From positions 1 through 5,414 of the forward strand of contig CALKIP010000087.1 in assembly GCA_937995995.1 (NCBI GenBank): DNA of 5,414 bases, written 5' to 3'. The DNA is from an uncultured bacterium (GTDB taxonomy: Bacteria > Gemmatimonadota > Gemmatimonadetes > Longimicrobiales > RSA9). Below are positions 1-5,414 of this stretch, piece by piece. Each line of letters starts with the position of its first letter. The stretch's first letter is position 1. The translations under genes and the position numbers were made by a program. The notes beneath the pieces were generated by a model. The model worked only from the letters and a program-made list of their open reading frames with translations, was not told where the DNA came from and made no database searches.

Positions 1-1496
1 CGCTCTCCGCGCGAGCGCCAGAGCGGAGCGACAGGGCATCGCGGGAGCGGGATGATGCGCCCGACTTCGCCTCACCGTTCCTTCAGCCGGGCCACTGGGT
101 GGTCGACGCGGTGCGGCGTCTGTATGCACTGGGGCTGGTCGATGCGGGATACGACCGTGCCACCCGGACGCCGACGCGCCGCGAGGTCGCACTCGCGCTC
201 GAGGAGGCGGTGCGGCGAGCGCGGGAGGACGCGGAGGCGTACGTCGCCCTGGCGGAGGGGTACCGGGACCGATTCGCCGAGGAGTACCCGAACACCATGG
301 CGGAGGTGACCGATGAGGTGGGCGCGGGGCTGCGCCTGGGCGATGGGCAGGCGCTGGGCGGGCTCGAGGTGGGGCGGGGCCGGGTGCTGCCCGGTGCCGG
401 GTACACCGACGAAAACTGGACTGGTCCGACCGCTCTCGAGGATGAGGCTTCGCCAGCGGGCGCGGCCCTCTGGAGCGTGCAGTACTTTCCTGCGGTCGCC
501 GTGGCGGTGGCGCCGGCGTGGGACACGGATGGGTGGTCGTTGGGCGACGGCTACGCGACGGCGGTCTGGCGCAGTGCCGGCGTCTGGCTGGGACGTCGCC
601 CGATCGGCTCGTCCGCGGGCGCCGGTGGGGGCGTGGTGCTGGATGGCGCGCTGCCCTTCGATGGAGGCGGGCTCTATCTGGCCGATCCCGTCATTCTGCC
701 CGGTTTTCTTCGGCATCTCGGCCCTTTGCGTCTCGAGACGTTCCTGTCACGGGTCGACGGCTCGGGCCCGGTCGAGAGGCCGTGGTTCTGGGGGGCACGT
801 GCCGTGATCGACCCGCACCCACGCCTCGAGTTGGGCATCACGCGGGCGGCGATGTTCGGCGGCGAGGGCGAGAACCGGATGAGTGTGAAGAATCTGGCGT
901 ACCTGATCGTCGGGAAGCACGCGGGCGATGGCAGCCAGTTCGACAATCAGATCTTCGCCATAGACCTCTGGTACCGGCTGCCGCTCGGCGGCCTGCCGTT
1001 GGCGGCGTACGTGGAGTGGGGCTTCGAGGACAGCTCGGGAGCGTGGCGGGACACGCCGGGGATCGTCACGGGGCTGGAACTGCCGGCCGTGCCAGGGCTG
1101 CCGAGCGTGGCGCTGGGATTGGAACGTGCGAGCTTCAGCGAGAGCTGCTGCGGCAACCCGATCTGGTACCGCCATTGGTGGTTCGAGGGCGGTTGGACGG
1201 ACGGCGGCGAGCCGCTTGGTCACCCACTGGGTGGTGACGGCTCGGAGTGGCTACTGTGGACCGTGACGGAGATGGCCCAGGCGCGGGTGCGCCTTTCGGG
1301 TGAGCTGTTCCGCCGGGAGCGTGGGAGCGAGAACCTCTTCTCGCCGGACCGAGCCGGCACGAGTGTGGGCGGTACGGTCGGCATCGAGTTCCGCCCTGTG
1401 CCGCGCTTCGATGTGGTTCTACGTGGGGCACACGAGTCCGGCGACGGTGGCTGGAGCGAGTCGAACGCCTTCGCCGGGATCCGGCTTTTCTTCTGA
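1..1496 (+). CDS. Outer-membrane beta-barrel of the capsule assembly Wzi family with an SLH-like N-terminal segment (5' end missing)
   Basis: The reading frame is open from the left edge (first full codon at base 3) to TGA at 1494-1496. A GTG at 99 lies inside the conserved N-terminal segment and has no signal peptide after it, so the true start and export signal are probably upstream. Bases 93-212 encode an SLH-like stretch (HWVVDAVRRLYALGL, then TPTRREVALAL), which in related envelope proteins sits just after the signal peptide and may touch the cell wall. The rest alternates short amphipathic strands with Gly/Asp/Trp-rich loops. It includes VWLGRRPIG near 580-608, MFGGEG near 852-869 and YRHWWFEGGWTDGGEPLGH starting at 1167, which resemble Wzi/capsule assembly barrels. 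The protein ends in Phe-Phe, the usual terminal signal for outer-membrane barrel insertion. In E. coli, Wzi is a surface lectin that anchors group 1 capsule; here the ligand is unknown. No capsule genes are visible nearby. The family call is from remembered motifs and is fairly sure. Confidence 0.8.
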   Translation, partial: LSARAPERSDRASRERDDAPDFASPFLQPGHWVVDAVRRLYALGLVDAGYDRATRTPTRREVALALEEAVRRAREDAEAYVALAEGYRDRFAEEYPNTMAEVTDEVGAGLRLGDGQALGGLEVGRGRVLPGAGYTDENWTGPTALEDEASPAGAALWSVQYFPAVAVAVAPAWDTDGWSLGDGYATAVWRSAGVWLGRRPIGSSAGAGGGVVLDGALPFDGGGLYLADPVILPGFLRHLGPLRLETFLSRVDGSGPVERPWFWGARAVIDPHPRLELGITRAAMFGGEGENRMSVKNLAYLIVGKHAGDGSQFDNQIFAIDLWYRLPLGGLPLAAYVEWGFEDSSGAWRDTPGIVTGLELPAVPGLPSVALGLERASFSESCCGNPIWYRHWWFEGGWTDGGEPLGHPLGGDGSEWLLWTVTEMAQARVRLSGELFRRERGSENLFSPDRAGTSVGGTVGIEFRPVPRFDVVLRGAHESGDGGWSESNAFAGIRLFF

Positions 1497-1533
1497 CGCC
1501 AGGGGGCCGGCTCCAATTCCGGGTTCCGTCGCC

Positions 1534-1562
1534 TTGAAGTCGCTCCGTGCGGGCCGTATCCT
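1534..1562 (+). promoter_or_regulatory. Candidate sigma70-type promoter for prmA
   Basis: A -35-like TTGAAG (1534-1539) is separated by exactly 17 bases from a -10-like TATCCT (1557-1562). Each hexamer matches the E. coli consensus at 4 of 6 positions, in an otherwise GC-rich 116-base gap. Transcription would begin near 1569, giving a leader of about 44 bases before the GTG at 1613. No convincing terminator for the upstream barrel gene is visible, so read-through into prmA is also possible. The hexamer and spacing match is seen directly; promoter activity is inferred. Confidence 0.4.
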
Positions 1563-1612
1563 TGTGCGTTCGTCAATGAAATGAACACATCTTCCCAGGG
1601 TGCGGCTCGCAG

Positions 1613-2500
1613 GTGTTTCCCGACAAGTGGCTGGTGTTGACGGTCCGTGTGCCCGCGGATGGATACGACGAGGATTTCTCCGAAGTGCTCCTCGCCCTGG
1701 GCGGCGCGGCGGTCGAGGAGAGCGCGGACCGGCTCACCACGTACATCACGCCGCCAGACGATCCCGAAGCCTTCATCCGGGAGGCGCGCGAGCGGTTCGA
1801 GGCGCTCGCACCCGGGCATGAGATCGAGCTCCAGTGGCGCTGGCAGGAGAATGAGGATTGGGCGGAGCGGTGGCGGCAGGGGCTCGCACCGCGCCGCGTC
1901 GGACACCGGTTGATCATCGCGCCGACCTGGACCGAGCCCGAGCCGGAGCCGGACGATCAGGTCATCTGGATCGATCCACAGATGGCGTTCGGCACCGGTG
2001 AGCATGCGACGACGCGCGGCGTGCTGCGGCTGCTCGAGGAGACGATCCGGCCGGGCGACCGCGTCCTCGACGTGGGGACCGGGTCCGGGATCCTGGCGAT
2101 CGCCGCGGCGCTGCTCGGCGCGGAAACGGTGATCGCGGTCGAGAGCGACCCGGACGCGGTCATCAACGCGCGAGAGAATCTGGAGCGCAACGGCGTCGCC
2201 GACCGCGTGGTGCTGGTGCAGGGCCTGGTCGATGACGACTGGCTGGAGGCCCGGGGCGCGGGAAGCTTCGATCTGATCGTGGCGAACGTACTCAGCGGCG
2301 TGCTGATCCCGCTCCTGCCCGCGTTTCGCCGTGCACTCGCGCCACCCGCGGACGGGACGACTGCGGGACGCCTGATCCTCGGGGGCATCCTGGAGTGGGA
2401 GGCGGATCGAGTGCTCGATGCGGCGGAGCACGCCGCGCTCGCGCTGGTCTCGGCCGACATCGAGGAGGAGTGGTGGTCGGGACTGCTCGAGGCCCGCTGA
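1613..2500 (+). CDS. prmA: Ribosomal protein L11 methyltransferase PrmA
   Basis: This 295-residue enzyme (E. coli PrmA has 293) would use S-adenosylmethionine to methylate ribosomal protein L11 in the cytoplasm. The first ~100 residues correspond to the PrmA substrate-recognition domain, ending in the family's WRWQENEDWAERW segment. The Rossmann-fold methyltransferase domain follows. It carries the PrmA signature MAFGTGEHATT (124-134), the SAM-binding loop LDVGTGSG (152-159), the acidic ESDP turn (177-180) and NVL (225-227), which occupies the position of the catalytic-site Asn motif. The start is GTG at 1613: the frame is closed by TGA at 1577-1579 and no other ATG, GTG or TTG lies in frame between. 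The Shine-Dalgarno is weak, with AGGG at 1597-1600 rather far upstream. The gene stands alone, following the barrel gene by 116 bases and converging on a minus-strand gene 9 bases past its stop. Length and motifs make the assignment secure. Confidence 0.95.
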   Translation: MFPDKWLVLTVRVPADGYDEDFSEVLLALGGAAVEESADRLTTYITPPDDPEAFIREARERFEALAPGHEIELQWRWQENEDWAERWRQGLAPRRVGHRLIIAPTWTEPEPEPDDQVIWIDPQMAFGTGEHATTRGVLRLLEETIRPGDRVLDVGTGSGILAIAAALLGAETVIAVESDPDAVINARENLERNGVADRVVLVQGLVDDDWLEARGAGSFDLIVANVLSGVLIPLLPAFRRALAPPADGTTAGRLILGGILEWEADRVLDAAEHAALALVSADIEEEWWSGLLEAR

Positions 2501-2509
2501 CCCATCCAC

Positions 2510-2995
2510 TCATTCCACGCTTCGCTCCACCGCATCACGGAACTCGTCCGCCCGAGCCATGGCCTCGGAAATGGCAATGCGGGCCGGCGGGTCGTCGTCG
2601 GTCGCCGTCCAGAGCTCGTGGAGCGTGAGGTCCAGGTGCTGCAGCACGGCCGGGAGCCCATTGGGCGGCGTCCGGGACTGGCTCCACGGCGACTCTGCAT
2701 CGGGCGTGCGCAGAGCGACGCGCGGCTCGGCCACGGCGCCCGCGCGGCGGAGCGCGTCCCGGTACTCGTGCCGGAGCTCGGCGGGCCAGGCAGCCGCGTC
2801 CCACGGGAGGTCGGGCGGCTCCACGATGACGAAGAGCTCCGGCCTTCGGCGGAGCCGCTCGTGGAGTTGGCTGTAGGTACCGATCGTGGGGCCTGCCTCG
2901 GCGACGAGTGTGCGGTGCAGGCGAGATAGCGGGATGGCGGGCGCAGGCTCGCCACGCAACACGTCCCTCGCCTGGTCCTCGAGAGAGCGGGGCAT
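2510..2995 (-). CDS. Uncharacterised 161-residue protein, possible winged-helix-like N-terminus
   Basis: I do not recognise the family. The start is ATG at 2995-2993, chosen because a strong GGAGG Shine-Dalgarno sits 5 bases upstream. The frame stays open further upstream, but that part is Arg/Pro-rich and only mirrors the HIT gene. The stop is at 2512-2510. The protein looks soluble, with no signal peptide or membrane segment. Residues 4-60 suggest three helices and a short beta wing: LEDQARDVLR, PLSRLHRTLVAEA, then TYSQLHERLRRRPELFVIVEP. This pattern is reminiscent of small winged-helix domains such as HARE-HTH. Residues 62-110 are proline- and Trp-containing and less ordered. Residues 114-161 look helical and acidic, with TDDDPP in the middle. 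It converges with prmA and diverges from the HIT operon across a 125-base region with repeats, so a role as a local regulator is possible but unproven. That it is a real gene is supported by its ribosome-binding site and by its filling of an otherwise empty ~500-base stretch. Confidence 0.75.
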   Translation of the reverse strand: MPRSLEDQARDVLRGEPAPAIPLSRLHRTLVAEAGPTIGTYSQLHERLRRRPELFVIVEPPDLPWDAAAWPAELRHEYRDALRRAGAVAEPRVALRTPDAESPWSQSRTPPNGLPAVLQHLDLTLHELWTATDDDPPARIAISEAMARADEFRDAVERSVE

Positions 2996-3000
2996 GTGGG

Positions 3001-3005
3001 CCTCC
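3001..3005 (-). promoter_or_regulatory. Ribosome-binding site deciding the start of the 161-residue minus-strand gene
   Basis: CCTCC on the plus strand reads GGAGG on the minus strand, a full core Shine-Dalgarno, 5 bases before the ATG at 2995-2993. It argues for this internal ATG over the much longer open frame that runs back to 3601. Confidence 0.75.
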
Positions 3006-3061
3006 GGATTGTAGGGGGCCGCAAGGTGCTGTCGTACAAGGGGCAAGGCCATAGTGGAGGG

Positions 3062-3090
3062 GGACGCGTCACGAGATCGTTCGGACGCGT
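3062..3090. repeat. Two exact GGACGCGT direct repeats, 21 bp apart, in a divergent intergenic region
   Basis: GGACGCGT occurs at 3062-3069 and again at 3083-3090, so equivalent bases are 21 bp apart, about two turns of the helix. Each copy contains the palindrome ACGCGT, and the first extends to the 8-bp palindrome GACGCGTC (3063-3070). They lie between two divergently oriented genes (starts at 2995 and 3121). The arrangement looks like a paired operator for a dimeric DNA-binding protein. In GC-rich DNA such a short repeat could also arise by chance, so the regulatory reading is inference. Confidence 0.4.
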
Positions 3091-3103
3091 GAGCAGCGCT
3101 CAC
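3089..3103. promoter_or_regulatory. Perfect 6-bp inverted repeat upstream of the HIT gene's ribosome-binding site
   Basis: GTGAGC (3089-3094) and GCTCAC (3098-3103) are separated by AGC, forming a 15-base near-palindrome. It overlaps the end of the second GGACGCGT copy and ends just before the purine-rich Shine-Dalgarno of the HIT gene (about 3106-3116). It could be an operator half-site pair or a small RNA hairpin in the leader with a tight 3-base loop. The symmetry is seen directly; the function is not known. Confidence 0.35.
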
Positions 3104-3120
3104 CGAGAGGGAGGAGCGAG

Positions 3121-3468
3121 ATGGCACAGGATTGCATCTTCTGTCGGATCGTGGCCGGCGAGATCCCGGCAAACGTCGTGCGTGAGGACGAGGAGACGGT
3201 TGCCTTTCGCGACATCGATCCAAAGGCGCCGACACACGTGCTGGTGATCCCGAGGCGGCACATCGCCTCGGTGAACGAGATCGGCGAGTCCGACGCGGAA
3301 CTCGTCGGCCGGCTGTACCTGGCGGCGAAGGAGGTCGCCGAAGAGGAGGGGCTCGCCCACGCGGGGTACCGCCTGGTGATGAACACGGGGCCGGACGCGG
3401 GGCAGACGGTGGATCACATCCACCTGCACGTCCTCGGCGGTCGAGCGCTGGAGTGGCCTCCGGGGTGA
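3121..3468 (+). CDS. HIT-family (HINT-type) nucleotide-binding hydrolase
   Basis: This 115-residue cytoplasmic protein belongs to the histidine triad superfamily, HINT/PKCI branch, whose members hydrolyse AMP from amino-group or aminoacyl adenylates. The triad is HIHLHV (99-104), with His101, the middle histidine, expected to be the nucleophile. The C-terminus LGGRALEWPPG matches the branch's typical LGGR-(x)-(x)-WPPG ending, so the protein is complete. Cys5, Cys8 (CIFC), His47 (IPRRH) and His99 match the four-ligand zinc site seen in some bacterial HIT proteins. The region NTGPDAGQTVDH is the usual stretch before the triad. The ATG at 3121 is preceded by AGGGAGGAG with ideal spacing (GGAGG ends 6 bases before the start). 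It is the first gene of a probable three-gene operon, with yqeY 41 bases downstream. The physiological substrate is uncertain. The family call is secure; naming it hinT specifically is less so. Confidence 0.93.
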   Translation: MAQDCIFCRIVAGEIPANVVREDEETVAFRDIDPKAPTHVLVIPRRHIASVNEIGESDAELVGRLYLAAKEVAEEEGLAHAGYRLVMNTGPDAGQTVDHIHLHVLGGRALEWPPG

Positions 3469-3473
3469 TTCGG

Positions 3474-3492
3474 GGCCACGGAACTCGTGGCC
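3474..3492 (+). other. Perfect 7-bp GC-rich hairpin between the HIT gene and yqeY
   Basis: GGCCACG (3474-3480) pairs fully with CGTGGCC (3486-3492) around the loop GAACT. It begins 6 bases after the HIT stop codon and ends a few bases before the purine-rich ribosome-binding site of yqeY. No run of T follows on either strand, so it is not a textbook intrinsic terminator. It could instead protect the 3' end of the first message, mark a processing site, or tune expression of the next gene. Confidence 0.5.
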
Positions 3493-3509
3493 GGAGATGA
3501 GGGGGAGGA

Positions 3510-3956
3510 ATGGCCGAAGAGACGCTTAAGGAACGTATCCGTTCCGAGTTGAACGCGGCGCGTCGCAACCGGGACAAGCTGACCACGATGGTCCTGACCA
3601 CGATCCTCTCCGACGTACGGAACCGGGAGATCGAGGTCGGTCACGATCTCTCGGACGACGAGGTCGTGCAGGTGGTCTCGAGTGCGATCAAGCGCCGCCG
3701 CGAATCGGCGGAGCAGATGCGCGCTGGAGGCCGCACGGACCTGGCGGAGAAGGAGGATCGTGAGGCGGAGATCCTGGTCAGGTATCTGCCGCCGCAGCTC
3801 ACCGAGGCCGAGGTCCGGGAGATGGTGAAGGAGGCGCTCGCGCAGGGCGCCGACAACATCGGCGCGGTGATGGGCCGGATCGCCCCGAAGATCAAGGGGC
3901 GCTTCGAGGGTCGGGAGGCCAACCGCATCGTCCGGGAGGAGCTCGAGTCGGCGTAG
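3510..3956 (+). CDS. yqeY: YqeY / GatB-tail domain protein
   Basis: This 148-residue soluble, highly charged, mostly helical protein is the same size as Bacillus subtilis YqeY. The family resembles the C-terminal tail of GatB, the tRNA-binding part of the Asp/Glu-tRNA amidotransferase, but the free-standing protein has no firmly established function. Typical features are the N-terminal helix with ELNAARRNRDK (14-24), the helical segment IKRRRESAEQMRAGGR around residues 59-74, the landmark RYLPPQLTEAEV around 90-101, and the C-terminal MGRIAPKIKGRFEGREANRI segment ending in a helix. A tRNA- or translation-related role is inferred from the domain. The ATG at 3510 follows GAGGGGGAGGA, a long purine run that lies very close to the start. 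It is the second gene of the HIT-yqeY-mutS2 run, 40 bases before the mutS2 start, with a hairpin upstream. No active-site residues are known to check. Confidence 0.93.
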   Translation: MAEETLKERIRSELNAARRNRDKLTTMVLTTILSDVRNREIEVGHDLSDDEVVQVVSSAIKRRRESAEQMRAGGRTDLAEKEDREAEILVRYLPPQLTEAEVREMVKEALAQGADNIGAVMGRIAPKIKGRFEGREANRIVREELESA

Positions 3957-3996
3957 TGCGTCGGCTCCCTTGTGGCGATCGGGGGTATCGAAGGGG

Positions 3997-5414
3997 ATGA
4001 ATCGTCACGCCCTGGTAGTTCTGCAGTTTCCTGAGGCACTCGACCTCGTGGCCGGCTACGCCGCCTCGCCGTTGGGTGCCGAAGCCGTCCGCGCGCTGAC
4101 GCCGTCCGACGCCCTGGAGTGGGTCGAAGATGAGCTGCGGCGCGTGGACCAGATGGTGAGCTTCATCCTCCGCAGCGAGGAGTGGGCGGCGCCGCCGATC
4201 CCGGACCTGCGCACGCCGTTGCGCCGCCTGGGCATCGCGGGCTCGGTGTGGGAAGCTCCGATGCTGCGCGATGCGGGCGTGCTCCTGGGCTCCGCGCGTG
4301 TGACGCGTCGCTCGATCCTGCGATACTCCGAGGAGTACCCGTTGTTGGCGGAGATCGCCGAACGCCTCGTCAAGCTGGAGGCGGAAGAGCAGGCGATCCG
4401 CCGGGCGATCGACGAGGCGGGCGAGGTGCGCGACGAGGCGTCGAAGGAACTCGCGCGGATCCGCCGCGAAATCCGCGGGATGCGTTCGCGGATCGTGGCG
4501 AAGCTCGAGGCATTCGTCGCCACGCTCTCGGACCGGATCCGGGTCGCGGACGCGTCGATCAGTATTCGCGAAGGGCGTTACGTGATCCCGGTACGCCGCG
4601 AGGGGCGCGCCGAGGTCGGCGGGATCGTCCACGACGAGTCGGCAACGGGAAACACGCTCTTCATCGAGCCGCCGGTGGCGATCGAGATGATGAACCGGCT
4701 GCGTGAGCTGGAGCTGGCCGAGGCGCGCGAGATCCAGCGGATCCTGCGCGAGCTGACCGATCGGCTGCGCCCGCACCGGGAGGGGCTGCAGGCGTCGCTG
4801 GACGCACTCGTCGCCCTCGACTCGCTCTTCGCGCGGGCGCGCTACGCACTCGAGTACAACGGCAGGCGCCCGGCGCTGCTGCCGGCGGGAACCGAGGAGT
4901 ACGCGGTCGTGCGGGGCTTCCACCCGCTCCTCCTGGCGGGGGCGGAGAAGGTCGTCCCGTTCGATCTCGAGTTGGAACCGGGCGAGCGCACGCTTCTCGT
5001 CTCGGGGCCGAACACGGGCGGCAAGACGGTGCTGCTCAAGGCGATCGGGCTGATCAGCGCGATGGTGCAGGCGGGGATCATCCCGCCGATCGGCGAGGGG
5101 AGCCGGCTGCCGATCTTCCGGAACCTCTTCGCCGACATCGGCGATGAGCAGTCGATCGAGGCGAGCCTCTCCACCTTCTCCGCGCACCTCAAGAACCTCC
5201 GTGAAGTGATCGAGGACGCCGGGTCGGAGTCGCTGGTGCTGATCGACGAGATCGGCAGCGGCACGGACCCGGCCGAGGGCGGCGCGCTGGCGCAGGCGAT
5301 CCTGATCGAATTGACGCGCCGCCGCACGCTCACGGTGGCGACGACGCATCTGGGGCAGCTCAAGGCGCTGGCGGGCGAGGAGCCGGGCGTGGTGAACGCG
5401 TCGCTGCAGTTCGA
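3997..5414 (+). CDS. mutS2: MutS2 ATPase (3' end beyond window)
   Basis: Open from ATG at 3997 to the right edge; 472 codons are visible, and full-length relatives have about 780. MutS2 is a homodimeric ABC-type ATPase that lacks the mismatch-binding domain of MutS. It has been linked to suppression of recombination and, in Bacillus, to splitting collided ribosomes. The N-terminus (VLQFPEALDLVAGYAAS, then LGAEAV) matches the family's start. Residues ~124-170 form a charged coiled coil, followed by the conserved core IREGRYVIPV (190-199) and GIVHDESATGNTLFIEP (209-225). ATPase motifs are Walker A GPNTGGKT (337-344), DIGDEQSIE (380-388), signature SLSTFSAHL (390-398), Walker B LVLIDE (413-418), the D-loop IGSGTDPAEGG and the switch His451 in TTHLGQLKAL. 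All key residues are present. The C-terminal clamp/KOW and Smr nuclease domains would lie outside the window. Only AAGGGG, abutting the ATG, serves as ribosome-binding site, which is unusual. An in-frame TTG at 3970 would add nine residues without family support. Confidence 0.95.
   Translation, partial: MNRHALVVLQFPEALDLVAGYAASPLGAEAVRALTPSDALEWVEDELRRVDQMVSFILRSEEWAAPPIPDLRTPLRRLGIAGSVWEAPMLRDAGVLLGSARVTRRSILRYSEEYPLLAEIAERLVKLEAEEQAIRRAIDEAGEVRDEASKELARIRREIRGMRSRIVAKLEAFVATLSDRIRVADASISIREGRYVIPVRREGRAEVGGIVHDESATGNTLFIEPPVAIEMMNRLRELELAEAREIQRILRELTDRLRPHREGLQASLDALVALDSLFARARYALEYNGRRPALLPAGTEEYAVVRGFHPLLLAGAEKVVPFDLELEPGERTLLVSGPNTGGKTVLLKAIGLISAMVQAGIIPPIGEGSRLPIFRNLFADIGDEQSIEASLSTFSAHLKNLREVIEDAGSESLVLIDEIGSGTDPAEGGALAQAILIELTRRRTLTVATTHLGQLKALAGEEPGVVNASLQF

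Noticed and set aside
52..309. Short plus-strand open frame with an ATG near the left edge
   Set aside because: It runs in a different frame from the barrel protein and is almost entirely Arg, Ser and Thr, typical of a shadow frame.
1497..1533. Possible terminator after the barrel gene
   Set aside because: Only 4-bp pairings (such as CCGG with CCGG) and no T run; too weak to call.
1220..2509. 429-codon minus-strand open frame opposite the barrel gene end and prmA
   Set aside because: It crosses two well-supported plus-strand genes and the gap between them, and its sequence is Arg/Pro/His-rich with no recognisable domain.
3008..3035. Possible promoter for the unknown minus-strand gene (TACAAT at 3013-3008, ACGACA at 3035-3030, 16-base spacer)
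   Set aside because: The -10 match is good (5 of 6), but transcription would start within or just after the GGAGG ribosome-binding site. That would remove the very signal that supports the start codon, so I do not annotate it.
3022..3048. Three CAAGG words at 3022, 3037 and 3044
   Set aside because: They are five-base words with uneven spacing (15 and 7 bases), consistent with chance.
1957..3072. 371-codon minus-strand Ser/Arg/Pro-rich open frame
   Set aside because: It overlaps prmA and the 161-residue gene in another frame. Its composition is that of an out-of-frame translation of GC-rich coding DNA.
2996..3601. Upstream extension of the minus-strand unknown gene
   Set aside because: The frame is open, but the added ~200 residues are Arg/Pro/Ser-rich and lie opposite the HIT gene and the start of yqeY. 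A GGAGG site fixes the start at 2995.
3892..5349. 485-codon minus-strand open frame opposite mutS2
   Set aside because: It mirrors mutS2 codons in GC-rich DNA, is dominated by Arg, Asp, Leu and Gln low-complexity sequence, shows no domain, and the plus strand is a clear MutS2.

Overview
This is a GC-rich, densely coding chromosomal window from a bacterium with an outer membrane. The evidence for an outer membrane is a Wzi-type beta-barrel gene at the left edge. Barrels carrying an SLH-like N-terminal segment, in a very GC-rich genome with GTG starts and purine-rich Shine-Dalgarno sites, would fit Gemmatimonadota or a related lineage. That placement is inference: there is no rRNA or other phylogenetic marker here. 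I see no mobile element, CRISPR array, tRNA or phage gene.

Layout from left to right: (1) bases 1-1496, plus strand, the 3' part of a gene for an SLH-like plus Wzi-family outer-membrane barrel, cut at its 5' end by the window edge. (2) A 116-base gap with a plausible sigma70-type promoter. (3) 1613-2500, plus strand, prmA, the ribosomal protein L11 methyltransferase. (4) 2510-2995, minus strand, a 161-residue protein of no recognised family, convergent with prmA with only 9 bases between the stop codons. (5) A 125-base divergent intergenic region holding an exact 8-bp direct repeat with a 21-bp period and a 6-bp inverted repeat. (6) 3121 to the window end, plus strand, a probable operon of a HIT/HINT-type nucleotide-binding protein, a YqeY/GatB-tail protein, and mutS2, cut at the right edge. 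The gaps within it are 41 and 40 bases, and the first contains a perfect 7-bp hairpin just before the yqeY ribosome-binding site.

Functionally, prmA, yqeY and mutS2 all have known or suspected links to translation: L11 methylation, similarity to the GatB tail domain, and collided-ribosome rescue as reported for Bacillus MutS2. HINT proteins hydrolyse adenylated lysine/aminoacyl-AMP-type substrates. A loose translation and quality-control neighbourhood is therefore a fair reading, but most of these are ordinary housekeeping genes. The least explained parts are the unknown minus-strand gene and the repeat-bearing divergent region between it and the HIT operon. I do not see a clear new defence or metabolic system.
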